Source: Neobacillus citreus
GTDB taxonomy: Bacteria; Bacillota; Bacilli; Bacillales; Cytobacillaceae
Reading direction: 5' to 3'
DNA: 37,569 bases
NCBI RefSeq assembly: GCF_018343545.2
Contig: NZ_JAGYPE020000004.1
Location: forward strand, 34,100 to 71,668
In this document: one piece after another, positions 24,060-32,209 of the stretch
Layout of the letters: every line of letters starts with the position of its first letter
How positions within the stretch are numbered: the stretch's first letter is position 1
Made by a program: the position numbers and the translations under genes
The notes under the pieces: model-generated
Database searches by the model: none
Told to the model about the DNA's origin: nothing
Seen by the model: the letters and a program-made list of their open reading frames with translations, nothing else

Positions 24060-25164
24060 TCTGCTTATTTCCTTTCCGCTGTCCGAGTTTTTTTCGAATG
24101 GATGCAGTCATCAGCAGGATAACTGGAAGCATTACCTGAATGGATAAAATATAAATTGCCCCCGATGTTGCAAGAAAATGGGATAATTCCTGAAGATCCC
24201 GCGCTGCCCAAAGCCCTTGTAAGAGAATTAAGAAACCAATCGGCAGCACGATTGGGCGGTAATCTGATAGCTTAAGCCACTGGGCGGTGCCTAGAGCAAG
24301 TGCATAATAAAAAACCGTAATTTTGATAAAGGTCCCGGCAATCCAAATCGCCATTACAATCGATTCCAAATGTTCCAAGAAATCAGCGATACTAATGTAA
24401 CGGGCTGCCACCATCACAGGGTAGGTGAGGGAAGCGGTCAAATTTCCAAACAATAAGAGAGTCATGATATTGGTAAGAACCATTAGAAACAAGACGATGA
24501 AAACCGCTATAAATCCCCATTTAACCCCTTTTTTCTGATTTGTCACATATGGCAATAAAAAAGAGACCAGGATGAACTCACTGTACCAGCTTTGCGGGAC
24601 AATCGACCCCATTAACGAAGGCATAATCCCTTTTTCCATAATGGGAAACAGATTATTTACTTCCAAATCTTTGATGAGCAGAATGAAAAGCAAGATGTAG
24701 AGAAGAACCACGACGGGAACGATGATTTCTGAGGCTCTACCCATCACTTCCAGGCCGCCAAGAACTGCAAACGAACAAACAACTACCATGGTTCCGATTA
24801 TAACGCCCATTGGGGTATGGAACAGTGCGGCGCCGGATACAAACTCGCCGTATTCCCGCACGATAATCCCTGTTATGTGCAAATAGAAAAATAGAAAAAT
24901 GCCCCCAATCAATTTTCCGAATATTTTACCAAGAATTTGTTCGCTATATTCAATAATAGTTTGTTTTGGAAAAAGTTTATTCAATTGATAGGATAAAAAC
25001 ACAACGAAAAAACCGGTTCCGGACGCCCATATTGGGGACAGCCATAAATCATGATGGGCGTGTTTGGCGGTTATCGATGGCACCAACAGAAGCACAGTTG
25101 CGATGATAGCCGGGATCATTAGCAAGGCCATTTGAACCGGCGAAATTTTACCTTGTTCCAGCAT
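24037..25164 (-). CDS. Germinant receptor permease subunit, GerAB/spore permease family
   Basis: 375 residues, ten or so hydrophobic segments, family of GerAB/GerBB/GerKB (endospore germination permeases of the APC superfamily). The N-terminus ISPVQMALLMIPAIIATVLLLVPS and the segment WLSPIWASGTGFFVVFLSYQLNKLFPKQTIIEYSEQILG are typical. The B subunit forms the germinant-binding pocket and an ion path in the spore inner membrane. Starts 13 bases after the A subunit stop with AGGAG upstream; the ligand cannot be predicted from sequence alone. Confidence 0.93.
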   Translation of the reverse strand: MLEQGKISPVQMALLMIPAIIATVLLLVPSITAKHAHHDLWLSPIWASGTGFFVVFLSYQLNKLFPKQTIIEYSEQILGKIFGKLIGGIFLFFYLHITGIIVREYGEFVSGAALFHTPMGVIIGTMVVVCSFAVLGGLEVMGRASEIIVPVVVLLYILLFILLIKDLEVNNLFPIMEKGIMPSLMGSIVPQSWYSEFILVSFLLPYVTNQKKGVKWGFIAVFIVLFLMVLTNIMTLLLFGNLTASLTYPVMVAARYISIADFLEHLESIVMAIWIAGTFIKITVFYYALALGTAQWLKLSDYRPIVLPIGFLILLQGLWAARDLQELSHFLATSGAIYILSIQVMLPVILLMTASIRKKLGQRKGNKQNETPVNQ

Positions 25165-25177
25165 GGTAAGTCAGCTC

Positions 25178-26752
25178 CTATTCCTTTCCTTTTAGAGGAG
25201 AAGGCTGTTGTCCATTTGGCTGGCGGACCTTATTATAATCATCTGTCCAATGGGGCCGCTTCTTAAAAGACCACCAGGGCGCCCTGATGATGGAGTCCTT
25301 CAACTCTGAATTTCTAATTGGCGCCAAGGGCTGCAGATAGGGAACTCCAAAGGAACGAAGTGTACACATATGAACAATGATCGTAAGAAGTCCGAGCATG
25401 ATGCCAACTAATCCCAATGTACCAGCCAGAAACATGATGGGGAACCGAAGAATCCTAAGGACAATCGATGCACTGTAACGCGGGATTAAAAAGGAAGCAA
25501 TCCCAGTAATCGCCACTGCCATGACCATTGGTGCTGAAACCAAACCCGCCGAGACAGCTGCTTGACCAATGACAAGGGCACCGACAATGCTAACCGCTGA
25601 ACCAATGTTCTTAGGCAATCGGATGCCGGCCTCTCGAAGTGCCTCGAATGAAACTTCCATGAGCAATGCTTCTACCAGTGCCGGGAAAGGGATTTGTTCC
25701 CGCGATTTTGCAACGCTGATTAACAGGGTAGTGGGAATCATTTCCTGATGGTATGTCAGGATGGCTACGTAAACGGAAGGCAGCAACAAGGCCACCAGCA
25801 AAAAGACATAACGAAGCCACCGAATCAGCGTTCCAATGATAAACCCTTCATAATAATCCTCTGGTGACTGCAGCAGGGAGTAAAAGGTCGTTGGAGCAAT
25901 CAAGGCGAAGGGAGTCCCATCGGTTAAGATGACCACGTTACCTTCCAGTAAGCTTGCAGCTGCAATATCCGGGCGCTCAGTATTTAAAATTAATGGAAAA
26001 GGAGAGTAAGGATGATCTTTGATAAACTCCTCGATATATCCACTCTCGAGAATGCCGTCAATATCAATCCGATTTAAACGGTTTTGAACCTCTTCGATTA
26101 GCGTTTGATCGGCAATACCTTCGATGTACATGATGACGACTTGTGTTTGGCTATAGCGTCCTATTTGAATGGATTTCATTTTCAATTTAGGACTTCTTAT
26201 TTTCCTGCGCAGGAGGACAATATTTGTGCTTAACGTTTCAATAAAGCCATCCCTCGGACCCCGGACCACAGTTTCTGCAGTCGGTTCTTGAAGTGAACGT
26301 TTTTCCCATTTAGGAATTCCGGCGGAAATTCCTTTTGATTGATGGTCTATTAAAATGATCGGATTTCCTGATGAAACCTCATTAACCAAATCATCATAGG
26401 TTTGTATTTCTTTTATATTAGAAACCGTTAGGGTCTTTTCAATTAGAGCATGGAAATCCGGTTCTGTTTCTAGCTCTAAACGCATTAACGGTGTTAAAAG
26501 GTTATTATCGATTTCTTCGACGTTTGACATGCCGTCAACATAGATAAGAACAGCTTTTGATTCATTTCCGATTATAAAATACCGGAACTTTATATCGGCA
26601 CAATCCGCATAGATGGATTCCAATTTTTGTACATTATCATCTAAATGGATAGATAAACGATCCTTACTCAAAAGCGATTGTTGTTCATCTAGAACCATTT
26701 GACTCTTTTCATTTATAATTTGTGATAATAATTTCCTTTTACGGAATTTCAT
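25178..26752 (-). CDS. Germinant receptor A subunit, GerA family
   Basis: 524 residues from ATG 26752. A cytoplasmic N-terminal half with the family VLYIDGMSN/VMYIEGIAD-type strands (AVLIYVDGMS near 75, VVIMYIEGIAD near 215) is followed by the membrane part: WLRYVFLLVALLLPSVYVAIL, the conserved REAGIRLPKNIGSAVSIVGALVIGQAAVSAGLVS block, and two more helices, ending in a charged tail. The frame runs up to a GTG at 26797, but that codon is only ~7 bases from the expected transcript start and has no ribosome site; ATG 26752 has AGGGG 9 bases upstream. First gene of the operon behind a sigma-G promoter, so it is made in the forespore. Confidence 0.93.
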   Translation of the reverse strand: MKFRKRKLLSQIINEKSQMVLDEQQSLLSKDRLSIHLDDNVQKLESIYADCADIKFRYFIIGNESKAVLIYVDGMSNVEEIDNNLLTPLMRLELETEPDFHALIEKTLTVSNIKEIQTYDDLVNEVSSGNPIILIDHQSKGISAGIPKWEKRSLQEPTAETVVRGPRDGFIETLSTNIVLLRRKIRSPKLKMKSIQIGRYSQTQVVIMYIEGIADQTLIEEVQNRLNRIDIDGILESGYIEEFIKDHPYSPFPLILNTERPDIAAASLLEGNVVILTDGTPFALIAPTTFYSLLQSPEDYYEGFIIGTLIRWLRYVFLLVALLLPSVYVAILTYHQEMIPTTLLISVAKSREQIPFPALVEALLMEVSFEALREAGIRLPKNIGSAVSIVGALVIGQAAVSAGLVSAPMVMAVAITGIASFLIPRYSASIVLRILRFPIMFLAGTLGLVGIMLGLLTIIVHMCTLRSFGVPYLQPLAPIRNSELKDSIIRAPWWSFKKRPHWTDDYNKVRQPNGQQPSPLKGKE

Positions 26753-26810
26753 GTACCATTTCCCCTGTATTTTTAAGTGCTCTTGCCAATATTCCACATT
26801 TTCTCAATGT

Positions 26811-26841
26811 TAGTATGATTTGGTGTCCCAGATTTTATGCA
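26811..26841 (-). promoter_or_regulatory. Sigma-G promoter of the germinant receptor operon
   Basis: On the minus strand TGCATA (26841-26836) is followed after 18 bases by CATACTA (26817-26811), matching the sigma-G consensus TGHATA-N18-CATAMTA. Transcription would begin near 26804, about 50 bases before the ATG at 26752. Confidence 0.88.
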
Positions 26842-26890
26842 GACAGTACAGTCGTATGTAGTTTAAGAGTTGGAATAAAAGGTGTTATAG

Positions 26891-26920
26891 TTGACAGAAA
26901 ATTCGTTAAAGTATTATTAT
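26891..26920 (+). promoter_or_regulatory. Sigma-A promoter of the tetR operon
   Basis: Consensus -35 TTGACA (26891-26896), then 18 bp to -10 TATTAT (26915-26920). It is divergent from the sigma-G promoter, with about 50 bp between them. Confidence 0.75.
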
Positions 26921-26924
26921 TTAT

Positions 26925-26938
26925 ATTGAACGTTCATT
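26925..26938 (+). promoter_or_regulatory. Palindromic TetR operator candidate
   Basis: TGAACGTTCA (26927-26936) is a perfect 10-bp palindrome within ATTGAACGTTCATT, overlapping the expected transcription start just after the -10 box. This is a common layout for an autorepressing TetR-family regulator. Confidence 0.65.
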
Positions 26939-26963
26939 ATAAATAAAAAAAGGGGGTGCCATT

Positions 26964-27566
26964 GTGCCAAAAGTAGGAATGGAAGACATCAGGAAAGAGC
27001 AAGTAATTGTGGCCGCGAAAAATTGTATTATTTCAAAGGGGCTTTCAAATTTGTCCATGAAAGATATAGCCGAGGAAGCCGGTATCAGCACGGGGATTAT
27101 TTATCATTATTTTAAAAGCAAGGAAGATTTGCTTATGCAGGTTCTCAAGGTTTCATTTCGCCGGTCCCATGAAAAGGTAATGGAAACAGTTGAACCGCTG
27201 CAAAATCCGGAAGACAAATTGATGAAGCATTTGGAAAATATTAATGTGGTTTCAAAAGAAAATCCTGAATACATGGCCGTTTTTTTAAATTATTTGGGCG
27301 AGGCAAATCATAATCCGCAAATCCGTAAAATTATCAATAAGTTTTTTAACAACCTAGTAGATTATACCCAGCAATATTTAGGTGATGTATCCAATAAGGG
27401 AACGCAGCTAAAAAACTTACCTGTCATGATTATCGCAATGGGTATCGGCCTGGGGACGATGTGGACAATGAATAATCAATTATATGACATGGACGAGATG
27501 GAACTAAACTTTAAAGATTTAATTTCTAGTTATTTAAACGGGAGAGTAGGAGGCAGTCAAGAATGA
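26964..27566 (+). CDS. TetR/AcrR-family transcriptional regulator
   Basis: 200 residues. The N-terminal helix-turn-helix runs from about 12 to 58 (LSMKDIAEEAGISTGIIYHYFKSKEDLLMQV), the standard TetR DNA-binding domain; the remainder is the variable helical ligand-binding domain. GTG 26964 follows AGGGGGTG. Its stop overlaps the following crotonase start (ATGA), so regulator and enzyme are translationally coupled. By context it probably senses an acyl-CoA or a related carboxylate and represses its own operon, in the manner of Bacillus FadR, but it is not recognisable as FadR itself. Confidence 0.92.
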   Translation: MPKVGMEDIRKEQVIVAAKNCIISKGLSNLSMKDIAEEAGISTGIIYHYFKSKEDLLMQVLKVSFRRSHEKVMETVEPLQNPEDKLMKHLENINVVSKENPEYMAVFLNYLGEANHNPQIRKIINKFFNNLVDYTQQYLGDVSNKGTQLKNLPVMIIAMGIGLGTMWTMNNQLYDMDEMELNFKDLISSYLNGRVGGSQE

Positions 27567-28345
27567 ATGTGATTATGGAGAAAAAGGGGAAGGTCTGTAC
27601 GATTACGATTAACCGACCTGAAGTGAGAAATGCTGTTGATCGGAGGACCGCTAAGGAGCTGGCGGATGCATTTAGAAAATTTGAAAATGACGATACATTA
27701 AGGGTTGCTGTTCTGCATGGTGCAGGCGGAACCTTTTGTGCAGGCGCCGATTTGAAGGCGCTTTCTAAAGATGAAGGAAATGAAATGAACCTTGACATGT
27801 TAAAGGATGGTCCAATGGGACCTAGCAGAATGCACTTATCCAAACCGGTAATTGCTGCAGTATCAGGTTACGCGGTTGCTGGCGGTATAGAGCTTGCCCT
27901 TTGGTGTGATCTGAGGGTGATGGAACGAGATGCTGTCATGGGTGTGTTTTGCCGGAGATTTGGTGTTCCGCTTGTGGATGGCGGAACGCAAAGACTGCCA
28001 AGGTTAATCGGTATGAGCCGAGCATTGGACTTGATTTTAACTGGCCGGCCTGTATACGCGGAAGAGGCGCTGCTGATTGGTTTAGCAAACCGTGTCGTTG
28101 AAACAGGGACAGCTAAGGAAGAGGCAGAAAAACTTGCTGCGGAAATTGCCGAGTTTCCACAAGCTTGCATGATAAGTGACCGGGAAGCAGTTTATCGGGG
28201 CTTTGATCAAGACTTTGATAAGGCCATGCAGCTGGAGTTCTTGTTAGGGGTGAATGTCGTTAATAGTGGAGAAACGAGAGAAGGTGCCACCCGTTTTTCA
28301 AAAGGACAGGGCAGGCACGGAGAATTCGGACTGAACTTGAAATAG
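27563..28345 (+). CDS. Crotonase-family protein lacking the second hydratase glutamate
   Basis: 260 residues, crotonase fold. The first oxyanion-hole segment FCAGADLKALS is near 56-66 and AVAGGIELALWCDLRV is near 101-116, so the first glutamate of hydratases is retained. Where classical hydratases have a PE (GQPEI/GLPEL), this protein has GVFCRRFGVPLVDGGTQRLP, so the second catalytic glutamate is missing. It is therefore unlikely to be an ordinary enoyl-CoA hydratase and may be an isomerase, hydrolase or another crotonase reaction. Co-transcribed with tetR (4-base overlap) and followed 65 bases later by an acyl-CoA ligase. Confidence 0.88.
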   Translation: MNVIMEKKGKVCTITINRPEVRNAVDRRTAKELADAFRKFENDDTLRVAVLHGAGGTFCAGADLKALSKDEGNEMNLDMLKDGPMGPSRMHLSKPVIAAVSGYAVAGGIELALWCDLRVMERDAVMGVFCRRFGVPLVDGGTQRLPRLIGMSRALDLILTGRPVYAEEALLIGLANRVVETGTAKEEAEKLAAEIAEFPQACMISDREAVYRGFDQDFDKAMQLEFLLGVNVVNSGETREGATRFSKGQGRHGEFGLNLK

Positions 28346-28410
28346 ACGGGTAATGGATCTTATTCGTAATTGAATGTTAGAAATATATTCTTATCGGGGA
28401 GGAATCGTTA

Positions 28411-29964
28411 GTGAATGCAGCTGAATTAATCAAAAGAGGTGCCGTTTATTTCCCTAATCATACAGGAGTTATTTTTCAAGGGCAAAAATTAACGTTCGAT
28501 CAAGTTTATCGGAATAGCAATCGCTTAGCCAATGCCCTGTTGAGCCTTGGTCTCAAAAAAGGGGACCGGGTGGCATTTTTGCTGGCAAATTCCCTTCAAA
28601 GTGTTGAAATTGATTTTGCACTTCTCCTTACTGGGATTATCAGAGTCCCACTTAATACAAGATTATCAGAGAATGAACATATTCATATGATTAAGGAGAC
28701 CGGTGCCAGTGCGCTTTTATATACAGAGGAATTTAGTGAACGAGCCGCACAAATAAAAATTCATTGTGAAAATCTCCGTTACTTCTGCCAAATGAATGGT
28801 TCCACAAGAGAACCATGGATGATTAATATGCCGGAATTTGTTAAAGGTGTTTCCGAAGAGGAACCGTCAGTGAAAGTACATGAATCCGATATTGCCACTA
28901 TTCAATATACTTCAGGAACAACTGGTACACTTAAAGCAGCCGTTCATACTCAAGAAATTTGGACAGCTATTAGCAATAATATCTTATCATCATTAGATAT
29001 CCACGAAGGAGATACAATGCTTCACGCGGCGCCATTGACCCATGCGTCAGGTACGTTGGTGCTTCCGCATTGGGTATCAGGTGCAGCAAATTCCATTCTG
29101 TCAGGCTTCAATCCCGAACAATATCTTCAAACCATACACCATGAAAAACCTACCACATTGAATTTAGTTCCAACCATGATTGTCATGCTATTGTCCCAGC
29201 CTAATGTCGAACAGTATTCCTTTGAATCCGTTAGAAATATTATATATGGTGCGTCACCGATGCCTCGTGAAGCTTTGCGGCGCGGACTCGCCTTATGGGG
29301 CCCAAAATTTGTTCAATACTACGGCCAAACGGAGGCACCGCTGATTCTTTCCATTTTAAACAAACAGGACCATACCATCGGTGGAGAGGAAGGCGAAGAA
29401 AGATTGCTGTCCTGTGGCCGACCCGTTCCGACTGCATCTATTAAAATAGTTGATGAATTCGGTGAGGAGCGCCAAGCTGGGGAAATTGGCGAGATTGCTG
29501 TAAAATCCAGTCAAGCTATGCTTGGTTATTGGAATGAACCTGTATTAACAGATGAAACGATAAAAGATGGCTGGGTACATACCCGGGATATGGGATACCT
29601 CGATAAAAAAGGTTATTTATTCTTGGTTGACCGTAAATCAGATATGATCATTTCAGGTGGTTTTAACGTGTATCCGCGGGAAGTGGAGGAAATCCTCTAT
29701 CAGCATCCGGCGGTGATGGAAGCCGCTGTAGTTGGTGTTCCGGATGAAAAATGGGTAGAAACAGTGAAGGCATATGTCGTTCTCAAAGACGGCCAAACAG
29801 TATCTGAAGAAGAACTTATCATATTTTGTAAAGAGAAGTTAGCTTCATATAAAAAGCCTTCTTCTATTGAATTCATTGAATCCTTGCCAAAAAGTCCGGT
29901 AGGAAAAGTAGTCCGCCGCCTATTGAGGGACCCACACTGGGAAGGGAAAGAAAGGAAAATCTAG
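28411..29964 (+). CDS. AMP-dependent acyl-CoA ligase with altered P-loop
   Basis: 517-residue ANL ligase. The P-loop is YTSGTTGTLKAAVHT (166-180): TLKA replaces the usual xPKG, so the proline and last glycine are changed while the lysine is kept. YGQTEAP near 308, GWVHTRD near 388 (Arg in place of the usual Gly of TGD), DRKSDMIISGGFNVYP near 405-420 and C-terminal PKSPVGKVV (catalytic lysine) are present. GTG 28411 has GGGGAGG 7 bases upstream. Probably in one unit with the TetR regulator and crotonase. The divergent P-loop and TRD suggest a different kinetic behaviour or substrate, but the fold and catalytic lysine are intact. Confidence 0.9.
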   Translation: MNAAELIKRGAVYFPNHTGVIFQGQKLTFDQVYRNSNRLANALLSLGLKKGDRVAFLLANSLQSVEIDFALLLTGIIRVPLNTRLSENEHIHMIKETGASALLYTEEFSERAAQIKIHCENLRYFCQMNGSTREPWMINMPEFVKGVSEEEPSVKVHESDIATIQYTSGTTGTLKAAVHTQEIWTAISNNILSSLDIHEGDTMLHAAPLTHASGTLVLPHWVSGAANSILSGFNPEQYLQTIHHEKPTTLNLVPTMIVMLLSQPNVEQYSFESVRNIIYGASPMPREALRRGLALWGPKFVQYYGQTEAPLILSILNKQDHTIGGEEGEERLLSCGRPVPTASIKIVDEFGEERQAGEIGEIAVKSSQAMLGYWNEPVLTDETIKDGWVHTRDMGYLDKKGYLFLVDRKSDMIISGGFNVYPREVEEILYQHPAVMEAAVVGVPDEKWVETVKAYVVLKDGQTVSEEELIIFCKEKLASYKKPSSIEFIESLPKSPVGKVVRRLLRDPHWEGKERKI

Positions 29965-29991
29965 TCAATCGAAAATAAAAGATAGCTAAGT

Positions 29992-30029
29992 AACCCACCC
30001 TTTTTGTCTATGAGGGTGGGTTTTGTTTT
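29992..30029 (+). terminator. Terminator of the tetR/crotonase/ligase unit
   Basis: AACCCACCCT (29992-30001) pairs perfectly with AGGGTGGGTT (30013-30022), followed by TTGTTTTC. Confidence 0.9.
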
Positions 30030-30307
30030 CTAAAAAGCTGACGTCTTAAGGGAACTGTTTATATTATTATACCATTCGCTAATAGAGGGGATTGTGATAT
30101 TATTGTGTTAATAATAATTTGGACAGGGAATAAACTTGATAGATTTCTAAGATTTTATATTTATAGGAATTTTTCAAATATTCTATATATAAATAGTTGA
30201 AAATAATACTATTGTGAGATATCTAAATATTCTTTATAATAATGTTAGGCAATAGGGTTTGGCAGAGATATTTTTTACGTAAATAATAAAAAAGTGGGGG
30301 AGTTTAT
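30030..30307 (+). other. AT-rich leader region before the SstT-like gene
   Basis: About 280 bases with no gene. Apart from the terminator just upstream and a sigma-A promoter at 30212-30240, it is very AT-rich. I found no T-box, riboswitch or clear operator; any short palindromes here are what AT-rich DNA gives by chance. Confidence 0.6.
30212..30240 (+). promoter_or_regulatory. Sigma-A promoter of the SstT-like gene
   Basis: TTGTGA (30212-30217), 17 bp spacer, perfect TATAAT (30235-30240). The leader to the TTG start is about 60 bases. Confidence 0.75.
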
Positions 30308-31546
30308 TTGAAAAACCTATTGAAAAAGTGGAATCAAGTAAGTCTAGTAAAACAAATCATTGTTGGTTTGATTATTGGTATTATCCTAGCTTTAACGGTT
30401 CCTGCAGTAGCAAAGCCGCTAGTCATTTTCGGTTCATTATTTGTCGGTGCTTTAAAAGCCATTGCACCTGTATTGGTACTTTTCTTGGTTATGTCGGCCA
30501 TCGCGCAGCACAAGAGCGGTCAACAAACGAATATGAAATCCATTCTCGTTCTTTATCTCTTAGGTACATTTCTAGCAGGATTAATCGCAGTAATTATAAG
30601 CTTTATTTTCCCAGTAAATTTAACTCTTGCAAAAGGCGCCGAGGATATGACAGCTCCTGGGGGTGTTGTAGAGGTTCTGAAAACTCTACTTCTGAATGTT
30701 GTTGATAACCCTGTCAAAGCCATCTTTAATGCGAACTATATCGGAATCTTAGCTTGGGCAGTTGTTCTTGGTATTGCATTGAAAAATGCTCCGGATACAA
30801 CAAAAACAATGATTTCGAACTTTTCCGATGCTGTCTCCAAAATGGTCACTTGGGTCATTAAGTTGGCACCGCTAGGCATCATGGGTCTTGTTATCGACTC
30901 GATTACGACAAATGGTATTGATTCTTTGCTTAGCTATGGAAAATTGCTAGTCATTTTACTCGGCTGTATGATTTTTGTGGCGCTTGTCGTCAATCCGCTT
31001 ATCGTTTTCGTTGCTACACGTCAAAACCCGTTCCCACTTGTGTTTATGTGTCTTAAGGAAAGCGGCATTACAGCCTTCTTTACACGTAGTTCTGCTGCCA
31101 ATATTCCGGTTAATATGAAATTATGTGAAAAACTAGGTTTGGATAAGGATACTTACTCTGTTTCTATTCCATTAGGAGCAACCATCAATATGGCTGGTGC
31201 TGCTGTAACAATTTCCGTGTTGACATTGGCTGCAGTTCACACGCTGGGTATTCATGTAGACATCCCGACAGCGATCATCCTAAGCGTTCTGTCGGCAGTA
31301 TGTGCTTGCGGTGCTTCGGGGGTTGCGGGCGGATCCTTATTATTGATTCCACTGGCATGTTCCCTATTTGGAATCCCAAATGACGTGGCAATGCAAGTTG
31401 TCGGCGTAGGTTTTATCATCGGTGTTTTACAGGATTCCTGTGAAACAGCATTGAACTCCTCAACAGACGTATTGTTCACGGCTACTGCTGAACACCGTAA
31501 GAACCGTTTAGAAGGTAAGAAATCTTTCATCCGTAAATCTGCATAA
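30308..31546 (+). CDS. sstT: Serine/threonine:sodium symporter (SstT-like)
   Basis: 412 residues, dicarboxylate/amino acid:cation symporter family, eight membrane helices plus re-entrant loops. The SstT-type signatures [12 protein letters not shown] near 260-271, the second hairpin [13 protein letters not shown] near 285-297, and [22 protein letters not shown] near 338-359 are clear, and [26 protein letters not shown] near 373-398 closes the substrate site. Start TTG 30308 has GGGGGAG 8 bases upstream. Imports serine and threonine with sodium. It is monocistronic, with its own promoter and terminator. Confidence 0.92.
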   Translation: MKNLLKKWNQVSLVKQIIVGLIIGIILALTVPAVAKPLVIFGSLFVGALKAIAPVLVLFLVMSAIAQHKSGQQTNMKSILVLYLLGTFLAGLIAVIISFIFPVNLTLAKGAEDMTAPGGVVEVLKTLLLNVVDNPVKAIFNANYIGILAWAVVLGIALKNAPDTTKTMISNFSDAVSKMVTWVIKLAPLGIMGLVIDSITTNGIDSLLSYGKLLVILLGCMIFVALVVNPLIVFVATRQNPFPLVFMCLKESGITAFFTRSSAANIPVNMKLCEKLGLDKDTYSVSIPLGATINMAGAAVTISVLTLAAVHTLGIHVDIPTAIILSVLSAVCACGASGVAGGSLLLIPLACSLFGIPNDVAMQVVGVGFIIGVLQDSCETALNSSTDVLFTATAEHRKNRLEGKKSFIRKSA

Positions 31547-31552
31547 GGCTAT

Positions 31553-31584
31553 AAGCCCTCTATCTGGGATAGAGGGCTTTTTTA
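31553..31584 (+). terminator. Terminator of the SstT-like gene
   Basis: AAGCCCTCTATC and GATAGAGGGCTT form a perfect 12-bp stem with a 3-base loop, followed by TTTTT. Confidence 0.95.
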
Positions 31585-31590
31585 ATTAAG

Positions 31591-31619
31591 TTGGTGATTT
31601 AAATGCAAAATATTATAAT
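31591..31619 (+). promoter_or_regulatory. Sigma-A promoter of the 158-residue gene
   Basis: TTGGTG (31591-31596), 17 bp, TATAAT (31614-31619), about 45 bases before the ATG. Confidence 0.65.
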
Positions 31620-31663
31620 GTAGGTTAAAATGATATTTTATAGATAGAAATTTGGAGGATATT

Positions 31664-32140
31664 ATGCTAACTTTTGAAGAAAAACTGGCTGTAATCGAAT
31701 CATTTCCCGAACTTGAGAAGGTAAATGTTTCACTAGGACGAGTAAATTTCCAATATAACGAAAGTGTTTATGAAAAGAAAAATGTGGTGTACCATCTCCA
31801 TCCAAATGGAAATGGATTCGTATATGCCGGCCGCATATCCCAATATCAAACCGATTCAAAAGGGATGGTTAATATTCGGGACTACTCGGAGGAAGAGTTA
31901 AAAAAACTGATTAGAGACTCCATTAATAGCTTGTCTGCTGTTGAAAAGCCTATCGAAGAGGAAGCGATTATTGGGGATAACGAAGAGGAACGATGGGTCA
32001 ATGGGGAGAATCAAGTTCTGTTATTAGTGAACGAGGATGAAACCTGGAATATTTATTTCGGACTCAATCTCGAAGAAACTTTCGGTACACGGGAAGAGGC
32101 AGAAATATTTTTAGTTGAAGAAGGCTTTAGAAGAAGATAG
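31664..32140 (+). CDS. Hypothetical protein, 158 residues
   Basis: Not recognised. From ATG 31664 (TTGGAGG just upstream) the protein is soluble and acidic, with no signal peptide or membrane segment. The N-terminal half carries KNVVYHLHPNGNGFVYAGRI, which looks like a small beta-sheet domain; the C-terminal part (LLLVNEDETWNIYFGLNLEETFGTREEAEIFLVEEGF) resembles a second alpha/beta unit. Has its own promoter and shares a bidirectional terminator with the MFS gene. Confidence 0.75.
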   Translation: MLTFEEKLAVIESFPELEKVNVSLGRVNFQYNESVYEKKNVVYHLHPNGNGFVYAGRISQYQTDSKGMVNIRDYSEEELKKLIRDSINSLSAVEKPIEEEAIIGDNEEERWVNGENQVLLLVNEDETWNIYFGLNLEETFGTREEAEIFLVEEGFRRR

Positions 32141-32155
32141 TTTTTCTTAATGAAG

Positions 32156-32206
32156 AAAAAAATGCCGGTTACTCTTATTTACAAAGGAGTACCGGCATTT
32201 TTTTAG
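32156..32206. terminator. Bidirectional terminator between convergent genes
   Basis: AAAAATGCCGGT plus ACTC pairs with GGAGT plus ACCGGCATTTTT, with one bulge and T/A runs on both sides. It serves the 158-residue gene and the minus-strand MFS gene. Confidence 0.88.
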
Positions 32207-32209
32207 TTT

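Noticed and set aside
26753..26797. Upstream GTG start of the GerA subunit at 26797
   Set aside because: The sigma-G promoter predicts transcription from about 26804, leaving no room for a ribosome site; ATG 26752 has one.
30030..30307. T-box or riboswitch upstream of the SstT-like gene
   Set aside because: No specifier-type or conserved T-box sequence and no terminator/antiterminator pair; the promoter lies only about 60 bases before the start.
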